This document shows, in pieces, positions 1 through 8,778 of a stretch of 64,000 bases of DNA. Source of the DNA: Palsa-506 sp963707065. GTDB lineage: Bacteria; Actinomycetota; Actinomycetes; Streptosporangiales; Streptosporangiaceae. The notes under the pieces are model-generated. The model was not told the origin of the DNA. It ran no database searches and saw nothing but the letters and a program-made list of their open reading frames with translations. Both the position numbers and the translations under genes were made by a program. How positions within the stretch are numbered: the first letter of the stretch is position 1; every line of letters begins with the position of its first letter. The DNA lies in assembly GCA_963707065.1 (NCBI GenBank), contig CAVPPJ010000018.1, positions 310,001 to 374,000 on the forward strand, written 5' to 3'.

Positions 1-1145
1 ACGATGACCAGTTCCCGGTCGACGTGTTCCAGACCGGCTCGGGAACCTCGAGCAACATGAACGCCAACGAGGTCATCGCCGCGCTGGCCTCGGGCCGGCT
101 CGGCCGCGCGGTCCATCCCAACGATCACGTCAACGCATCGCAGTCGTCCAATGACGTGTTTCCCTCCGCGATCCATCTCGCGGCGTGCTGGCTGATCAAG
201 AAGTCCCTGCTGCCCGGCCTCGGCCAGCTGGCGGCCGCGCTGGAGGCCAAGGCGGCGGAATTCGCCGAGGTAGTCAAGAGCGGCCGGACGCACCTGATGG
301 ATGCCACGCCGGTGACGCTGGGCCAGGAGTTCGGCGGCTATGCGGCCGCGGTGCGGCATGGCGCGCAGCGGGCGACGGCCACGCTGCCCGATGTCGGCGA
401 ACTGCCGCTTGGCGGCACCGCGGTCGGCACGGGACTGAACGCACCGCCTGGTTTTGCCGCCGCGGTGATCGCCCGTCTCGGCGCTGACCTGGACCTGCCG
501 CTGACCGAGGCACGGGACCATTTCGAGGCGGCCGGGGGGCGTGATGCGCTGGTCGCGGCCAGCGGGGTGCTGCGGACGATCGCGGTATCGGTATTCAAGA
601 TCTGCAACGACCTGCGGCTGATGGGCTCGGGCCCGCGGACCGGGCTGGCCGAGATCGCGATACCTGACCTGCAGCCCGGCTCGTCGATCATGCCGGGCAA
701 GGTCAACCCGGTGATGTGCGAGGCGGTTTGCCAGGTCTGCGCCCAGGTCATCGGCAACGACGCGGCGGTCGCGTTCGGCGGCGCGGCGGGCAATTTCGAG
801 CTGAACGTGATGATGCCCGTCATGGCCAGGAACCTGCTGGCCTCGGTCAGCCTGCTGGCCGCCGCCGCCCCGCTGCTCGCCGACCGCTGCGTGGCCGGGA
901 TCACGGCCGACCCGGACCGGCTCCGCCGCCTGGCCGAGTCCTCGCCGGCCATCGTCACCGCGCTCAACCGGTTCATCGGCTACGAGGCCGCGGCCGCGGT
1001 GGCGCATGATGCCCTGGCTAGCGGCAAGACCATCAGGGAAGTAGTGCTCGAGCGCGGCCACGTGGCCCGCGGGGAGCTGACCGAAGCGCAGCTGGACACC
1101 GCGCTTGACGTGCTCGCGATGACCAGGCCGCCGGGCGCCCGCTAA
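1..1145 (+). CDS. fumC: class II fumarate hydratase (5'-truncated by window edge)
   Basis: Converts fumarate to malate in the TCA cycle. The reading frame is open from base 3, so the gene starts before the window; the GTG at 24 is an internal codon. About 380 of the usual ~465 residues are present. Visible family motifs are GSGTSSNMNANE near the left edge, HVNASQSSND, RTHLMDATPVTLGQE, GGTAVGTGLN and the fumarase/aspartase signature GSSIMPGKVNP. The C-terminal stretch FELNVMMPVMARNLL followed by IGYEAAAAVAHDAL fits FumC better than aspartate ammonia-lyase, although the superfamily is shared. Ends with TAA at 1143-1145, about 100 bp before a kinase gene on the same strand. Confidence 0.93.
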   Translation, partial: DDQFPVDVFQTGSGTSSNMNANEVIAALASGRLGRAVHPNDHVNASQSSNDVFPSAIHLAACWLIKKSLLPGLGQLAAALEAKAAEFAEVVKSGRTHLMDATPVTLGQEFGGYAAAVRHGAQRATATLPDVGELPLGGTAVGTGLNAPPGFAAAVIARLGADLDLPLTEARDHFEAAGGRDALVAASGVLRTIAVSVFKICNDLRLMGSGPRTGLAEIAIPDLQPGSSIMPGKVNPVMCEAVCQVCAQVIGNDAAVAFGGAAGNFELNVMMPVMARNLLASVSLLAAAAPLLADRCVAGITADPDRLRRLAESSPAIVTALNRFIGYEAAAAVAHDALASGKTIREVVLERGHVARGELTEAQLDTALDVLAMTRPPGAR

Positions 1146-1242
1146 CACCCTCAGGCGATGGCCGGGCCGGTCTTGCCGGTACGGCCGAATTCACATCCGA
1201 CTCACAGGAATCTCGCTGGAAGCACCGGTAAGGTCCCGGTCC

Positions 1243-2949
1243 ATGCACGGTGTCGTGAAGGCCGGCTGGCTGCTGGCCGGCCGGTATCGCCTGATCGCCG
1301 AGATCGGCCACGGCGCCATGGGCATCGTCTGGCGCGGCCGGGACGAACTGCTCGAGCGTGACGTCGCGGTCAAGGAAGTCCGCGTCCCCGCGATGATCAG
1401 CTCCGGCGATGCCGGGATCGTCTACCGGCGGACGCTGCGCGAGGCCAAGACCGCGGCCCGGCTGAACCATCCAGGGGTGGTGACCGTCTTCGATGTCGTC
1501 GAGGAGCATGGCAGCCCGTGGATCGTGATGGAGCTCGTGCAGGCGCGCGCTCTCGACCGGATCATCACCGAGGACGGCCCGCTCCGCCCGCTGGCGGCCG
1601 CCGTGGTCGGCGAATGCCTGCTCAGCGCGCTGCAGTGCGCGCACCTGGCCGGAGTGCTGCACCGGGACGTGAAGCCGAGCAACGTGCTGATCGACGCCGC
1701 CGGGCGAGCCGTGCTGACCGACTTCGGCATGGCCACGTTCGAAGGGGACCCGGCGCTGACCCAGGTCGGCATGGTCGTCGGCACGCCAGGATTCACCGCC
1801 CCGGAGCGCCTCCGCGGCCAGCCCGCCACGGCAGCCTGCGACCTGTGGTCGCTGGGCGCCACCTTGTATGCGGCCGTGGAAGGCCGCGGCCCGTTCGAAC
1901 GGGCCGGCGGCCCCGCCGCGGTGATGGCCGGGATAGTCAACGAGAACGCACCGCGCGCTCCCTCGGCCGGCCCGCTCATGCCGGTGATCGACGCCTTGCT
2001 GCGCGCTGATCCCGCCGAGCGGCCGGACGCAGCCAGGGCGGCCGGCCTCCTGGCCGAGGCCGCCCGCGGCGCCAGGGCGGGCCTGGCGCTGCCCGGCTAT
2101 CCCTGGCCCTATGGTGCTGCCGCGGGCGCCGGCCGCCCGGCCGGCGGCTCCCGCCCGGATGGCGGCACCAGCGCGGACGGCCTGGCCGGGGAGGCCACCA
2201 CCTCAGCCTGCCCGGTTCCGCCCGGCTCGTGGATGCCGGCTGACAGCCCGGCGTTCATGACCGCTGGCGCGCCCGGAGACCCGCCGGAACACCGCGACGC
2301 GGGCTCCGCGGACCTGCCCGCCTTCCTCGACCTGCCCGCCTTCCCCGGCATGGCGGCGTTCCCCGGCGGGCCGCCCTTCGCTGACTTGCCCCGCCGCGAC
2401 GGCCAGCCGCCGGCCCCGGCGGGGCTGGCCGCGGGGTGGAGCGGCCGCCCGGGTCAGCCGACCGCGGGCCCGGTGCCCCCGCCCGGCCCGAGGCCGCGCC
2501 GGGGACGGGCGCTCGCGGCCGGCCTGACGGCGCTGATCGTCCTCGCGGCGGGCGCGGCGACCGGGCTGGCCTACGCGAACTCCGGCGGCCAGACCGCAGC
2601 GCAGGGATCCGCCGGGCTCAACCTCGGGGGGACCGGCCGGACAGCCGGGAAAGCAGGCAGGCCGGGCGGGCGCGACGCGGCCGCGGCCGGCCATGGTTCC
2701 GGCAAGGTCAGTGCCGCGGCATCGAGCCACCACGGGGGTAGAACGAGCACGGCCGGCCAGAGCACCACCAGCACAGCGGGCAGCAAGCCCACCCAGTCCG
2801 CGAGTCCCGGTCCGGCGCCGGGCAGCCCGGCGGCCGGCCGGCCCCGGCCGGCTATCGCTGGTACAGCGTGTCGGCGGCCAGCGGCGGTGCGGCGGCAGGC
2901 TTCACGATCGCCGTTCCCGATGCCTGGCAGGCGGCACGGCAGGGCCTGA
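1243..2949 (+). CDS. Ser/Thr protein kinase, membrane-anchored (C-terminus frameshifted)
   Basis: A Hanks-type Ser/Thr kinase. The catalytic domain fills residues ~10-270: Gly-rich loop IGHGAMGIVW, beta-3 lysine VAVKEV, catalytic loop HRDVKPSNVLI (~141), TDFGMA, activation-end GTPGFTAPERL and DLWSLGATLY. A long Pro/Gly/Ala-rich juxtamembrane linker follows, then one membrane helix around residues 425-445 (AAGLTALIVLAAGAATG), so the remaining part would be outside. In this frame the last ~40 residues (from ~2840) are Arg/Pro-rich and do not resemble a sensor domain. The expected continuation lies in another frame at 2853-3314. The start is the ATG at 1243; no strong Shine-Dalgarno (SD) sequence is seen. 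Confidence 0.85.
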   Translation: MHGVVKAGWLLAGRYRLIAEIGHGAMGIVWRGRDELLERDVAVKEVRVPAMISSGDAGIVYRRTLREAKTAARLNHPGVVTVFDVVEEHGSPWIVMELVQARALDRIITEDGPLRPLAAAVVGECLLSALQCAHLAGVLHRDVKPSNVLIDAAGRAVLTDFGMATFEGDPALTQVGMVVGTPGFTAPERLRGQPATAACDLWSLGATLYAAVEGRGPFERAGGPAAVMAGIVNENAPRAPSAGPLMPVIDALLRADPAERPDAARAAGLLAEAARGARAGLALPGYPWPYGAAAGAGRPAGGSRPDGGTSADGLAGEATTSACPVPPGSWMPADSPAFMTAGAPGDPPEHRDAGSADLPAFLDLPAFPGMAAFPGGPPFADLPRRDGQPPAPAGLAAGWSGRPGQPTAGPVPPPGPRPRRGRALAAGLTALIVLAAGAATGLAYANSGGQTAAQGSAGLNLGGTGRTAGKAGRPGGRDAAAAGHGSGKVSAAASSHHGGRTSTAGQSTTSTAGSKPTQSASPGPAPGSPAAGRPRPAIAGTACRRPAAVRRQASRSPFPMPGRRHGRA

Positions 2950-3314
2950 TCACCTACCTGGCCAGTCCGGCAGGGAGCCCGCGGGTGGAGGTCAACCTCA
3001 CTGCGTTCACCTTCGCTGACCCGGTCCGCGAGGCCAGGCTGCAGCAGCGCGAGGCAATCCGGCAAGGCCAGTTCCCCGGATACGGGGGCCGGGGCATCCT
3101 GCCCGGGACCTTCCACGGGGCCGCCGACGCCGTCTGGCGGTTCATCTGGCGGCCGGGCACCGGCCGGATGTCCGGCCTCGACGTCCTGGTTGTCCTGGAC
3201 ACCAGCACGGGCGAGCAGCCGTACGCGCTGAGCGTGTCCGCGCCGAGGGCGGCTGCCGGGCCGGCTGATGACACATTCCAGCAGATGCTGCAGACATTCC
3301 AGCCCGTGCCGTAA
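2853..3314 (+). pseudogene. extracytoplasmic C-terminal domain of the upstream kinase, in a shifted frame
   Basis: Reads GYRWYSVSAASGG then FTIAVPDAWQ and ends QTFQPVP before TAA. It begins directly where the kinase linker loses sense, in the frame reached by losing one base (or gaining two) within the CCGG-rich stretch at ~2830-2852. Joined, kinase plus this part would be about 690 residues: kinase, linker, one membrane helix and a ~150-residue external domain. No independent start or SD precedes it (the GTG at 2868 is internal), so it is unlikely to be a separate gene. Whether the shift is biological or a sequence error cannot be decided here. Confidence 0.7.
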
Positions 3315-3316
3315 CT

Positions 3317-3353
3317 GCGACTGGCCCTCCCGGAGACCGGGAGGGCCAGTCGC
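3317..3353. terminator. bidirectional hairpin terminator
   Basis: A perfect 17 bp inverted repeat, GCGACTGGCCCTCCCGG / AGA loop / its complement. It sits 3 bp after the kinase-domain stop and 9 bp before the NlpC/P60 stop on the other strand. There is no T-tract, as is common in high-GC actinobacteria. It separates two convergent genes and can serve both. Confidence 0.85.
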
Positions 3354-3361
3354 GAAGCGGG

Positions 3362-4021
3362 CTAGCCGTTCCGCCGGCCGGCCCCCCTGATCCTGAAGTA
3401 CATCGTCGGGTGCCACCACACGCTCCGCCGGTGCCAGCCGATCACGGTGCCCTGATGCAGCGCGCCGAGCGTCAATCTGCGCCCGGCCACCAGCTCGACG
3501 TGACCGGTCCCGTAGAACGCGAGGTCACCCTTCTTCGCGTGCCGCCGGCCTATCCGGATCAGCCGGCTGGAGGCCAGCATGTCGAAGGTGTCCCGGCCGA
3601 TGTTCAGGCCGACGTGCCGGTAGGCGGCCATGACGAGACCCGAGCAGTCGAAGCAACCGCCCGTCCCTCCCCAGCAATATGGCTTGCCGCGCTGGCTCGC
3701 CGCCCAGCGGTACGCCCGCATTCTGCGGGTACGGCGATGATGGGTGCGGGCTGCTATTGCCGCCTGCGTGGCGGTGGCGGCCTTGGCCGTGATGGCCGTC
3801 TGTGCCGTTGCCGCCGCCTGGGTGGCCGCGTCCGCCTGGCTGGCCGACGCCGTCTGGGTGATCGCCGCTGCCTGGGTAGTTGCCGCGCGAGCCGCCGCCG
3901 GATGCGCGGACAGCATCGGGAGAATCGCCACGGCCGTCAGGACCAGGAGCGCGAGCGCGCGCTTGACGTAGAGCGATGAGATACGGGACAAGATGATTCC
4001 CTGGTCGGGCGTGCGATGCAC
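3362..4021 (-). CDS. secreted NlpC/P60 family peptidoglycan hydrolase
   Basis: Predicted cell-wall peptidase of 219 residues. Signal peptide: basic N-terminus, then hydrophobic RALALLVLTAVAILPML, then an Ala-rich cleavage zone. An Ala/Thr-rich spacer with repeated TQAA/TAQ motifs covers residues ~45-92. The NlpC/P60 domain covers ~100-210, with catalytic Cys126 in FDCSGLVMAAY and His174 in GTGHVELVAG. The GTG start at 4021 has a clear SD (GGAGG) 6 nt upstream; a TTG at 3991 with AGGGAA upstream is a second possibility and would give a tidier signal peptide. It lies 485 bp downstream of another cell-wall gene on the same strand. Confidence 0.88.
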   Translation of the reverse strand: MHRTPDQGIILSRISSLYVKRALALLVLTAVAILPMLSAHPAAARAATTQAAAITQTASASQADAATQAAATAQTAITAKAATATQAAIAARTHHRRTRRMRAYRWAASQRGKPYCWGGTGGCFDCSGLVMAAYRHVGLNIGRDTFDMLASSRLIRIGRRHAKKGDLAFYGTGHVELVAGRRLTLGALHQGTVIGWHRRSVWWHPTMYFRIRGAGRRNG

Positions 4022-4506
4022 GCTCGTCCTCCACCCGGGCGCTGCCGGACTGCGCGAAAGCGCAGGGCCGGCTGCGGCGCGCGGACGTGACGCGGGTCAG
4101 GGCGACAGGCTACGGAAGGGGCAGCCGCCACGCACGCAGGGTGCTGTCAGGAATCCACACTGCCAACCGATGACCTGTTCATGCCCGCGAACGCCACTAT
4201 TGTCGTATGAGATAAATCACAGCCCGACTGTCCCCAGTTGTCGCTTTCATACCGCAAAAGCCCGCCAGCCCGAGCGCCGCGTTTTCCGGCCCATCCTGCC
4301 GCTTTACCGCAGCTATGCAGGTACATCACGATCCGGCAACTGCGACCTGCAGAATTACCCGGAGTTGTCAACCCCGGCCAGGGCGAGACAGTCACTCAGA
4401 TGACGGAATTTATCGTTTCTTAATCAGCATGCGCAGCAACGCGGGTGGCTCATGCGCAGCAACGCGGGTGGCTACGGACGCTGCTGCGCCGCCGCCGCGC
4501 GTGAGG
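4022..4506. other. long leader/intergenic region between two cell-wall genes
   Basis: No convincing coding frame. The part near 4140-4430 is more AT-rich than the surroundings. A small hairpin with arms CTGCGC / GCGCAG around GAAA lies near 4050-4066. A 23 bp perfect tandem duplication sits at 4428-4473. Long leaders before actinobacterial NlpC/P60 genes are often c-di-AMP riboswitches, but I could not match the ydaO consensus here and do not call one. Confidence 0.4.
4428..4473. repeat. perfect 23 bp tandem duplication
   Basis: CATGCGCAGCAACGCGGGTG plus GCT occurs twice head to tail (4428-4450, 4451-4473), starting 33 bp downstream of the lytic-transglycosylase stop codon. The copies are identical, suggesting a recent slippage event. 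Confidence 0.9.
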
Positions 4507-5118
4507 TCAGTACCAGCCGTGCGCCTCCCAGAACGACCAGGCGCTGCAGGGATCGCCGTAGCGGCCCTGTATGTAGCCCAGGCCCCACTTGATCTGGGTG
4601 GCCGGGTTCGTTTGCCAGTCCGGTCCGGCCGAGGCCATCTTGGACCCTGGCAGCGCCTGCGGGATGCCGTAGGCCCCGCTGGCGTTCTCCGCGCTGTAAT
4701 TCCAGCCGCTCTCGCGGGACCAGATGTTGTCGAGGCACCCGTAGTAGGTGCTCGGCTTCCAGCCGAACGACGACAGCATCTTGTACCCGATGGCCTGGGC
4801 CGTTCCCGGATCGGGCGGCGGCGCGCTGACGGTAGCCGGGGTGCCGGGTGCCTGCGAGGACGGGTCAGCCGACGCGCCCGGCGACGGCACTGCGGCTGGC
4901 CGGGTCGCGAGTTTCGGCGAGCCAACGACGTTAAGCGTCCTGGACGCGGCATCCATCAGGATCATGTGCTGGCGGTCCTGCTCCAGCAGGGCCACGGACC
5001 GGCTGGCCGGGATGCCGGCTACCACGAGCGCCGCCGGGTCGCCGCCGCCGGCGTGCGCCCGGGCCACGTAGGCAGCGGCTCCGGCCCCTGCGGCTCCGGC
5101 TACCAGGACCGCCGTCAC
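4507..5118 (-). CDS. lytic-transglycosylase-like (SLT fold) exported protein
   Basis: Probable peptidoglycan glycosidase. The C-terminal ~95 residues carry the lysozyme-like fold: catalytic Glu136 in NIWSRESGWN, then SGAYGIPQALPGSKM, and TQIKWGLGYIQGRYG near the end. A Pro/Ala/Ser-rich linker precedes it. The N-terminus is a single hydrophobic helix (VLVAGAAGAGAAAYVA). The GTG at 5118 falls inside this helix. The same frame is open upstream, reading AKTRKRPRTGVFLL, but has no usual start codon. A TTG at 5188 with SD AAAGGA five bases away lies one frame off and would join by dropping one base near 5160, giving MSRHRKAW then PAKTRKRP. The true start is therefore probably 5188, with a one-base error or shift. 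Confidence 0.8.
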   Translation of the reverse strand: MTAVLVAGAAGAGAAAYVARAHAGGGDPAALVVAGIPASRSVALLEQDRQHMILMDAASRTLNVVGSPKLATRPAAVPSPGASADPSSQAPGTPATVSAPPPDPGTAQAIGYKMLSSFGWKPSTYYGCLDNIWSRESGWNYSAENASGAYGIPQALPGSKMASAGPDWQTNPATQIKWGLGYIQGRYGDPCSAWSFWEAHGWY

Positions 5119-5591
5119 GAGCAGGAATACACCGGTCCGCGGGCGCTTGCGCGTCTTAGCCGGGCCAGGCCTTCCGGTGTCGTGACAATTCAGTCCTTTC
5201 CGTCGGCCAGCACGCCAAGCCGAAGCGCTCAGCCCGCGGGCCGCTGCGGTACAGGGCCCCGAATCAGGTGACGGTCAGGCCTGAATGCGCCGAGGCCGCC
5301 GGGTCCTTCGCGGGCAGAACGCGCCAGCATCAGGATCCAGCACCGTCGGCGCACCACATTGCCAGAAGCGGGGAGGTGATCCAGGCGATTCCGAATAAAA
5401 GCTGCGCCGGCGTGGCGCGATTAGGCGTTTGCGCGGATCACGGTTTGGCAATACGTAATGGAACAATTACCATCCGTGAGACGCCGCATCCGGTGACTAT
5501 TCCCGGTGATCACCGGAGTGACCCGGCCGTCTCGCGCGGCGACAGCGCCGGCGACTACCGCAGATGCGCGGCATGGGGCTAGTTTTCAGTC
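5119..5591. other. intergenic region upstream of two divergent genes
   Basis: Apart from the probable N-terminal extension of the lytic-transglycosylase gene (to ~5188), I see no gene. It must hold both divergent promoters. A perfect 14 bp palindrome CCGGTGATCACCGG at 5503-5516, about 75 bp before the rhomboid start, could be an operator. Confidence 0.45.
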
Positions 5592-6371
5592 ATGGCCGAC
5601 AGCGAGAGGCGAACGCGGCACCCGGGCTGGAACCTCGGTGCCGGGGACCCGGCGGCCGTCATCGCCGAGGCCAGGAAGGCACTCTTCGTGATGGTGGGAT
5701 TCCTCGCCATCCTCTGGGTCGTGCAGATCGCCAACGTGGCCGACCACTACCAGCTCACCTTCAGCTACGGCATCAGGCCACGGGACATCGGCAGCCTGCC
5801 GGACATCCTGACCGCGCCGTTCCTGCACTTCAGCTGGGCGCATATCGAAGGCAACTCGGGACCGCTGTTCATCTTCGGCTTCCTCGCGGCCTACCGGGGC
5901 GTGACCAAGTTCTTCGGCGTGACCGCCGTGGTCATCCTGACCAGCGGGCTGGCCGCATGGCTCACCGAGAGCGCGCATTCCGTCGGCGCAGGCGCGAGCG
6001 GCGTGGTCTTCGGCTACTTCGGCTACATCATGGTCCGCGGGTTCTTCGACCGGCACCCGATCGACATGCTCATCGGCGCGGTGATGGCACTCTGCTTCGC
6101 CTACCAGTTCTCTGTGCTGCTGCCCCAGCAGGGCATCGGCTGGCAGGCCCACATCGGCGGCCTCGTCGGCGGGGTCCTGTCCGGATGGGTCTTCCGGGAC
6201 CGGCGGCGCGGGCCGGCCGACCGCGCGCCCGCGCGGCCAGGCACGACGGGCACGCCAGGCAAGACAGGCACGCTGGGCAAGAAGGGCACGCTGGGCAAGA
6301 AGGGCACGGCGCCGCCCGCTGACGGGCCACGCGCCGAATTGCACAGGCAACTCGACGACCTTGGCCTTTGA
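5592..6371 (+). CDS. rhomboid-family intramembrane serine protease
   Basis: 259 residues with about six membrane segments. Rhomboid hallmarks: HIEGNSGPL with Asn88 as the oxyanion residue, the catalytic serine in VGAGASGVVFGYFGY (Ser136) and the catalytic histidine in WQAHIGGLVGG (His187). It would cleave membrane proteins within the bilayer; the substrate is unknown. The cytoplasmic C-terminal tail carries a short low-complexity repeat (GTPGKT, GTLGKK, GTLGKK) made by an 18 bp unit duplicated at 6267-6302. The frame overlaps or abuts the MFS gene that follows, so the two may be co-transcribed. Confidence 0.9.
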   Translation: MADSERRTRHPGWNLGAGDPAAVIAEARKALFVMVGFLAILWVVQIANVADHYQLTFSYGIRPRDIGSLPDILTAPFLHFSWAHIEGNSGPLFIFGFLAAYRGVTKFFGVTAVVILTSGLAAWLTESAHSVGAGASGVVFGYFGYIMVRGFFDRHPIDMLIGAVMALCFAYQFSVLLPQQGIGWQAHIGGLVGGVLSGWVFRDRRRGPADRAPARPGTTGTPGKTGTLGKKGTLGKKGTAPPADGPRAELHRQLDDLGL

Positions 6372-6421
6372 CGACGCGCGCCGGTAAGCCCGCGACGGGC
6401 AGCAGGACCGGGGACGCAGTC

Positions 6422-7822
6422 ATGGCCACCCCGGCGGCCGCGCGCGGCCCGGGCCGGCCCGGGCTGTGGCGGCACCGGGACTTCCTGCTGCTGTGGGCCG
6501 GGCAGTCGGTCAGCGAGGTCGGCTCGGCGGTCACCACGATCGCGGTGCCGCTGACAGCAGTGGTCGTGCTCCAGGCGTCTACCTTCCAGATCGGCCTGCT
6601 CTCGGCCGCGACGACAATCCCGTTCCTGCTCATCGCCCTCCCGGCCGGCCTGGTCGTGGACCGGCTGGCCAAGCGCAGGCTGATGATCGGCTGTGATGCC
6701 GCCCGGATGCTGATTATCGGGTCAGTGCCGGTCGCGGCCTGGCTCGGCGACCTGACCCTTCTCCAGCTCTACGCGGTCGCCCTGGCAGCGGGCATCCTTA
6801 CCGTCTTCTTCGACGTGGCCTACCAGAGCTACACCCCGGCGCTGATCGACCGCGATCAGCTGCCCGACGGCAACGGCAAGCTGGCGGCCACCCAGTCCTT
6901 CGCCCAGGTGGCAGGCCCAGGGCTCGGCGGTGCGCTGTTCGGCCTGCTGCGGGCGGGCGCGCTGATCGCGGACGCCGCGTCGTACGGCGTCTCCACCATC
7001 TCGCTGCTGCTGATCCGCACCAGGGAGGCAGGCACCCGGACGGCGCCGGCCGCCGGGCGGGCGCGGCCCGCGCTGCGAACGGAGATCTTCGCTGGCCTAT
7101 CGTTCGTCGTCCGGCATCCGATCCTGCGCAAGATCGCGGCCTGCACGGCCACCTCCAACCTGTTCTCGGCGATGGCGTTCGCGCTCGAGATCGTCTTCCT
7201 GGTCCGGGTGCTGCATGTCCGCCCCGGGTACACCGGCCTGCTGCTCGCCATCGGCAGCCTGGGCGGGGTGGCCGCCGGGATCCTGTCCGGCCCGCTGACC
7301 CGGTGGATAGGCTCGGCCAGGATCATCTGGGTGTCCATCCTGTCCTTCGGCGCTTTCGGGCTGCTGATGCCGCTGGCCGAGCCAGGCTGGCGGATTGCCC
7401 TGTTCGCTGCCGGGTTCGCCGGGTTCGCCTTCTGCGGCGTGCTCTACAACATCGCGCAGCTCAGCTTCCGCCAGGCGATCTGCCCGCCCGGGCTACTCGG
7501 CCGGATGAACGCGGCCATCCGCTGGATCGTCTGGGGCACCCTGCCGCTCGGCGGCCTGATCGGCGGCGCGCTCGGCACCGTGCTCGGCGTGCGTGCCACC
7601 ATCTGGATCGGGGTGAGCGGCAGCTGGGCAGCCGGCCTGTGGGTGCTGTTCTCACCGCTGCGCCACATGCGCGATGTCCCGGGCCCCGGCGAGCAGTATG
7701 GCCCGGTGCCGACCGCCGACCCCGGTCCTGGGCCCGGCACCGGCACCGGCACCGGCAGCCCAGCGGGACCGGGACGCCGCAACGATCCTGGCCCGGCCGG
7801 GCCCGCGATTCAGGAGCCGTGA
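6422..7822 (+). CDS. MFS transporter (EntS/MFS_3-like exporter)
   Basis: A 12-helix drug/siderophore-exporter-type permease of about 466 residues. It starts with the family pattern LWRHRDFLLLWAGQSVSEVG and has the loop 2-3 motif GLVVDRLAKRRLMIG. AVALAAGILTVFFDVAYQSY and LAATQSFAQVAGPGLGG are also typical of the EntS group. I place the start at ATG 6422. The frame also opens at TTG 6368, which overlaps the rhomboid stop by 3 bp. The tail after the last helix is Pro/Gly-rich (GPGPGTGTGTGSPAG). The substrate cannot be inferred. The stop overlaps the region of the next gene's start. Confidence 0.87.
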   Translation: MATPAAARGPGRPGLWRHRDFLLLWAGQSVSEVGSAVTTIAVPLTAVVVLQASTFQIGLLSAATTIPFLLIALPAGLVVDRLAKRRLMIGCDAARMLIIGSVPVAAWLGDLTLLQLYAVALAAGILTVFFDVAYQSYTPALIDRDQLPDGNGKLAATQSFAQVAGPGLGGALFGLLRAGALIADAASYGVSTISLLLIRTREAGTRTAPAAGRARPALRTEIFAGLSFVVRHPILRKIAACTATSNLFSAMAFALEIVFLVRVLHVRPGYTGLLLAIGSLGGVAAGILSGPLTRWIGSARIIWVSILSFGAFGLLMPLAEPGWRIALFAAGFAGFAFCGVLYNIAQLSFRQAICPPGLLGRMNAAIRWIVWGTLPLGGLIGGALGTVLGVRATIWIGVSGSWAAGLWVLFSPLRHMRDVPGPGEQYGPVPTADPGPGPGTGTGTGSPAGPGRRNDPGPAGPAIQEP

Positions 7823-7827
7823 CGCCG

Positions 7828-8730
7828 ATGCCCATAGTGGACGCGCACCATCATCTCTGGGACCTGTCCGCCCATGACCAGCCGTGGCTCGCCAGCGACC
7901 CGGAACTCGCGCCGCTGCTCAGGAACTTCACGCTGGCGGACCTCGCCGCCGAAGCCGCCGCGCAGGACGTGACGGCGACTGTCCTGGTGCAGACCGTCAG
8001 CGAGCCGTGGGAGACACCCGAGATGCTTGCGCTGGCCACGGCCGGCGGCCTGGTCGCCGCGGTGGTCGGCTGGGTCGACCTGGAGGCACCGGAGGTGGCA
8101 GGCTCGCTCGCGGCGCTGCGGGAACTGCCCGGCGGCGCGCAGCTGGCCGGCATCAGGCACCCGGTCCTGGTCGAGCCAGACGCGCACTGGCTGGCCCGGC
8201 CCGCCGTGCTCCGCGGCCTGGCCGCGGTGGCCGCCGCCGGGCTGGTCTTCGAGATAGTCGGCGAGCCCCGCCACCTGGCCGCCGCGGCCGAGGCCGCGCG
8301 GGCGCTGCCGGACCTGCGGTTCGTCCTCGATCACCTGGGCAACCCGAATGTCACCGGCGAGGTGCCGCCGTCATGGGCGGACTCGTTCCGCGCGCTTGCC
8401 GCGCTGCCGAATGTCACCGCCAAGCTGTCCGGCATCTTCGGGGCGCCCGCTCCGGGCCGGACCAGGACGGCCGATGCCAGCGGCCGGGTGGATGTCGCCC
8501 ACATGCGGCCGTACTACGAGATCGCGCTGGACGCCTTCGGCCCAGGCCGGCTGATGTTCGGCTCGGACTGGCCGGTCAGCACCCTGTACGCGAGCTACGC
8601 CGACATCCATGCCGCGGCCCGGGCGCTGACCGCCGCGCTGAGCATCGCGGAGCAGGATTCGATCTTCAGCGGCACTGCCCGGCGCAGCTACCAGCTGCCA
8701 CCCCGCCGGGGGGACGGGGGTACGGCCTGA
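7828..8730 (+). CDS. amidohydrolase family 2 (TIM-barrel metal hydrolase)
   Basis: 300 residues of the Amidohydro_2 family, related to L-fuconolactone / dicarboxylactone hydrolases. The N-terminal metal site MPIVDAHHHLWDLS is clear. GIRHPVLVE, FVLDHLGNPNV and the late aspartate in LMFGSDWPVS complete the barrel signature. The ATG at 7828 has SD GGAG 11 nt upstream; a GTG at 7819 overlaps the MFS stop but would be only 2 nt from that SD. The position after rhomboid-MFS suggests a short operon. Substrate unknown. Confidence 0.85.
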   Translation: MPIVDAHHHLWDLSAHDQPWLASDPELAPLLRNFTLADLAAEAAAQDVTATVLVQTVSEPWETPEMLALATAGGLVAAVVGWVDLEAPEVAGSLAALRELPGGAQLAGIRHPVLVEPDAHWLARPAVLRGLAAVAAAGLVFEIVGEPRHLAAAAEAARALPDLRFVLDHLGNPNVTGEVPPSWADSFRALAALPNVTAKLSGIFGAPAPGRTRTADASGRVDVAHMRPYYEIALDAFGPGRLMFGSDWPVSTLYASYADIHAAARALTAALSIAEQDSIFSGTARRSYQLPPRRGDGGTA

Positions 8731-8778
8731 CTGGCGTCGAATGCGGCCACCGTCCGGCTCGGCGACGATCAGCGAGCG

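Noticed and set aside
4022..4506. c-di-AMP (ydaO) riboswitch before the NlpC/P60 gene
   Set aside because: The context fits, but I could not find the conserved core by eye; a covariance-model search would decide.
7303..7827. Long N-terminal extension of the amidohydrolase inside the MFS gene
   Set aside because: It is a shadow frame of the MFS gene; the protein starts with MPIVDAHHHLWD at 7828.
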